From JAGVXH01 sp043810285 (lineage in GTDB: Archaea > Nanobdellota > Nanobdellia > Pacearchaeales > GW2011-AR1): DNA of 22,870 nt. This document shows positions 21,720 to 22,870 of this stretch, piece by piece (position 1 is the first letter of the stretch; every line of letters begins with the position of its first letter). The notes under the pieces were generated by a model. The model was given only the letters and a program-made list of their open reading frames with translations. It had not been told where the DNA came from and did no database searches. The position numbers and the translations under genes are program-made. The DNA lies in contig JBDROH010000025.1 in the NCBI GenBank assembly GCA_043810285.1, forward strand, positions 1 to 22,870, given 5' to 3'.

Positions 21720-22691
21720 TCAAAATAAAGATATTTTCCAGATTAGCATTCCTAAAAAAATTCCAGCAGAGATGTAAGGCATAGCAGGATATGATTTTCC
21801 TTTTTCTGTTATTGAGAATAGGAATGCTAGTCCTGTAAGTGCACCGAAAATTATGAAAAGTGCAGGGATTAATCCAAATGCTCGCATAAAAACTCCGGCA
21901 GTTATTATTGGAAAGATAACGTCGCCACCCCCGAGGATTGCTAGATTAACTTTGAATTTCTTTTGTTTTATTTTGGCAGGGATTTTTATATTTTTATATT
22001 TCTGTTTTATCTTTGCAATTTGAGCTTTGGTTTTTTTTGATAGCGAAGGGATTAGAAAACCTCCGAATATTTTTAACTCTTCCATTTGGAACTTAGCCAT
22101 CTTTTGCATAATTCCAGATTTCCAAACTGCCCACATATCATAGATTGAAATAAGAATTAAAAACGCAATCATCGAGACTGGAGTTAAAATAGGGACAAAG
22201 ACTGCAGCAATTCCAGGATAGATTAAAAGTTCTGTGGTGTTATGGGCGAGCATATTTGGCCTAAAAATTTTTAGAAATGATAAGGGAATTGCAATTGCTA
22301 AAGCGATGAAGGTAATTAAGGATTTTGTTAGAATGGTATACTCTAGGAAGAAAGCATAGATTGTGATGCCTAGAGCAAGTGTTACAACAATGAAGAACCA
22401 AAGCCGGATAATCATCTTCCATTTATACTTCATCAAAGTAAAGATTATTGCGAATGCTAAGATAAATGATATTAAAAGGTCTCGAGGTCCTGGTTTTGCA
22501 TCCTCAGGAGTTTGAAGTCCGAATGGAAGTTCATTGTTGAGAGAGGCTGTAGCTTCTCCCTTAGCCGGATCGAGAACCATCTGGGGAGCATAAACATTAA
22601 TGACGAATAACCCGATGAATTGCGTCACTAAAAACATACTCAAAAGAATCAATGTTATGGAAAGTTTATGTTTCACTTTATGTCTCCTCAT
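21720..22691 (-). CDS. Presenilin / signal peptide peptidase-like aspartyl protease
   Basis: An archaeal intramembrane aspartyl protease of the presenilin/SPP family, 323 aa with about nine TM helices. Numbering from the ATG, the catalytic motifs are YD (Y184, D185 in SIYDMWAVW) and GxGD (D257 in GGGDVIFP); the third motif reads PAMPY (302-306) where the family has PAL. An exported loop of about 35 residues follows TM1. It cleaves TM helices of other proteins, perhaps leftover signal peptides. The frame starts with a TTG just before ATG at 22691; the ATG fits TATTTAAAA at 22711-22721. Together with the rhomboid it gives two unrelated intramembrane proteases in this window. Confidence 0.93.
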   Translation of the reverse strand: MRRHKVKHKLSITLILLSMFLVTQFIGLFVINVYAPQMVLDPAKGEATASLNNELPFGLQTPEDAKPGPRDLLISFILAFAIIFTLMKYKWKMIIRLWFFIVVTLALGITIYAFFLEYTILTKSLITFIALAIAIPLSFLKIFRPNMLAHNTTELLIYPGIAAVFVPILTPVSMIAFLILISIYDMWAVWKSGIMQKMAKFQMEELKIFGGFLIPSLSKKTKAQIAKIKQKYKNIKIPAKIKQKKFKVNLAILGGGDVIFPIITAGVFMRAFGLIPALFIIFGALTGLAFLFSITEKGKSYPAMPYISAGIFLGMLIWKISLF

Positions 22692-22815
22692 CAAACTAAG
22701 GGATTGTGGTTTTTAAATATGGGGATTAAAAGTTTAACAGAACGTGGCCTATGTCCCACTCTTTTATTTTCAGTATCTCCGCACATGATTAATTACTTCT
22801 AAATTACTCCAAAAG

Positions 22816-22844
22816 ATTTATAAATATAACCTATCTAATAGATA
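22816..22844 (+). promoter_or_regulatory. TATA box and small palindrome before the 22848 gene
   Basis: ATTTATAAATA (22816-22826) is about 27 nt before the ATG at 22848. Between them TATCT-AAT-AGATA (22832-22844) is an inverted repeat, placed where a bound repressor would block initiation. Confidence 0.5.
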
Positions 22845-22847
22845 AGT

Positions 22848-22870
22848 ATGAAAAGGGTCAAGATAATTGA
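22848..22870 (+). CDS. Start of a gene cut by the window edge
   Basis: ATG at 22848 in the leaderless position after a consensus TATA box; the frame stays open to the edge and reads MKRVKII. Too short to identify. Confidence 0.5.

Noticed and set aside
1..22870. CRISPR array, insertion sequence or phage region
   Set aside because: No regularly spaced repeats, transposase, integrase or phage structural gene was seen.

Overview
The window reads as part of a small, AT-rich archaeal genome, most probably a DPANN lineage of the Nanoarchaeota/Woesearchaeota/Pacearchaeota type. Archaeal markers are family B DNA polymerase, FEN1, Nre, TFE, Rpo7-Spt4-S24e-S27ae, TrmB and archaeal presenilin, together with a tRNA-Glu carrying an anticodon-loop intron. 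Most starts lie about 25-28 nt downstream of a TATA-like box with no Shine-Dalgarno sequence, so most mRNAs look leaderless. I used this spacing to choose starts. Lineage placement is inference from gene content; no phylogeny was run.

Layout. 1-76: a nested stem-loop followed by a T-run, possibly the end of an RNA gene cut by the window edge. 161-2213: a small unknown protein, an FMN nitronate monooxygenase-like enzyme and a histidine-rich membrane protein. 2262-6439: DNA replication, with polB diverging from a transcript that carries a possible 42-codon leader ORF, an unknown gene and fen1. 6454-9222: five membrane proteins, three with the same plan (signal peptide, several TM helices, charged tail); two of these look like paralogues and are divergently transcribed. 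9254-10453: the repair protein Nre. 10450-12460: an operon tfe - rhomboid - spoIIM. 12621-13638: two unknown helical proteins. 13724-15478: a shortened, bacterial-type alanyl-tRNA synthetase. 15485-17357: a DUF1003 protein, a Cys-rich protein, intron-containing tRNA-Glu, a Tyr-rich secreted protein and an extremely acidic small protein. 17433-18221: scpA. 18297-18420: a structured intergenic element. 18439-19183: a lone receiver domain overlapping a coiled-coil gene. 19277-20657: rpo7-spt4-rps24e-rps27ae. 20807-22691: a TrmB regulator and a presenilin-type protease. 22848 onward: the start of another gene.

How they work together. PolB, FEN1 and Nre all end in PIP-like tails (full in FEN1 and Nre, short in PolB), so the DNA-metabolism genes converge on the PCNA clamp. 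TFE, Rpo7, Spt4, S24e and S27ae are core transcription and translation. The rhomboid, presenilin and the run of small membrane and secreted proteins indicate much investment in the cell envelope. The points most worth checking are the PolB motif A change at the steric-gate position, the CPR-like minimal AlaRS, the membrane-protein cluster, the two structured intergenic elements and the self-complementary tRNA intron.
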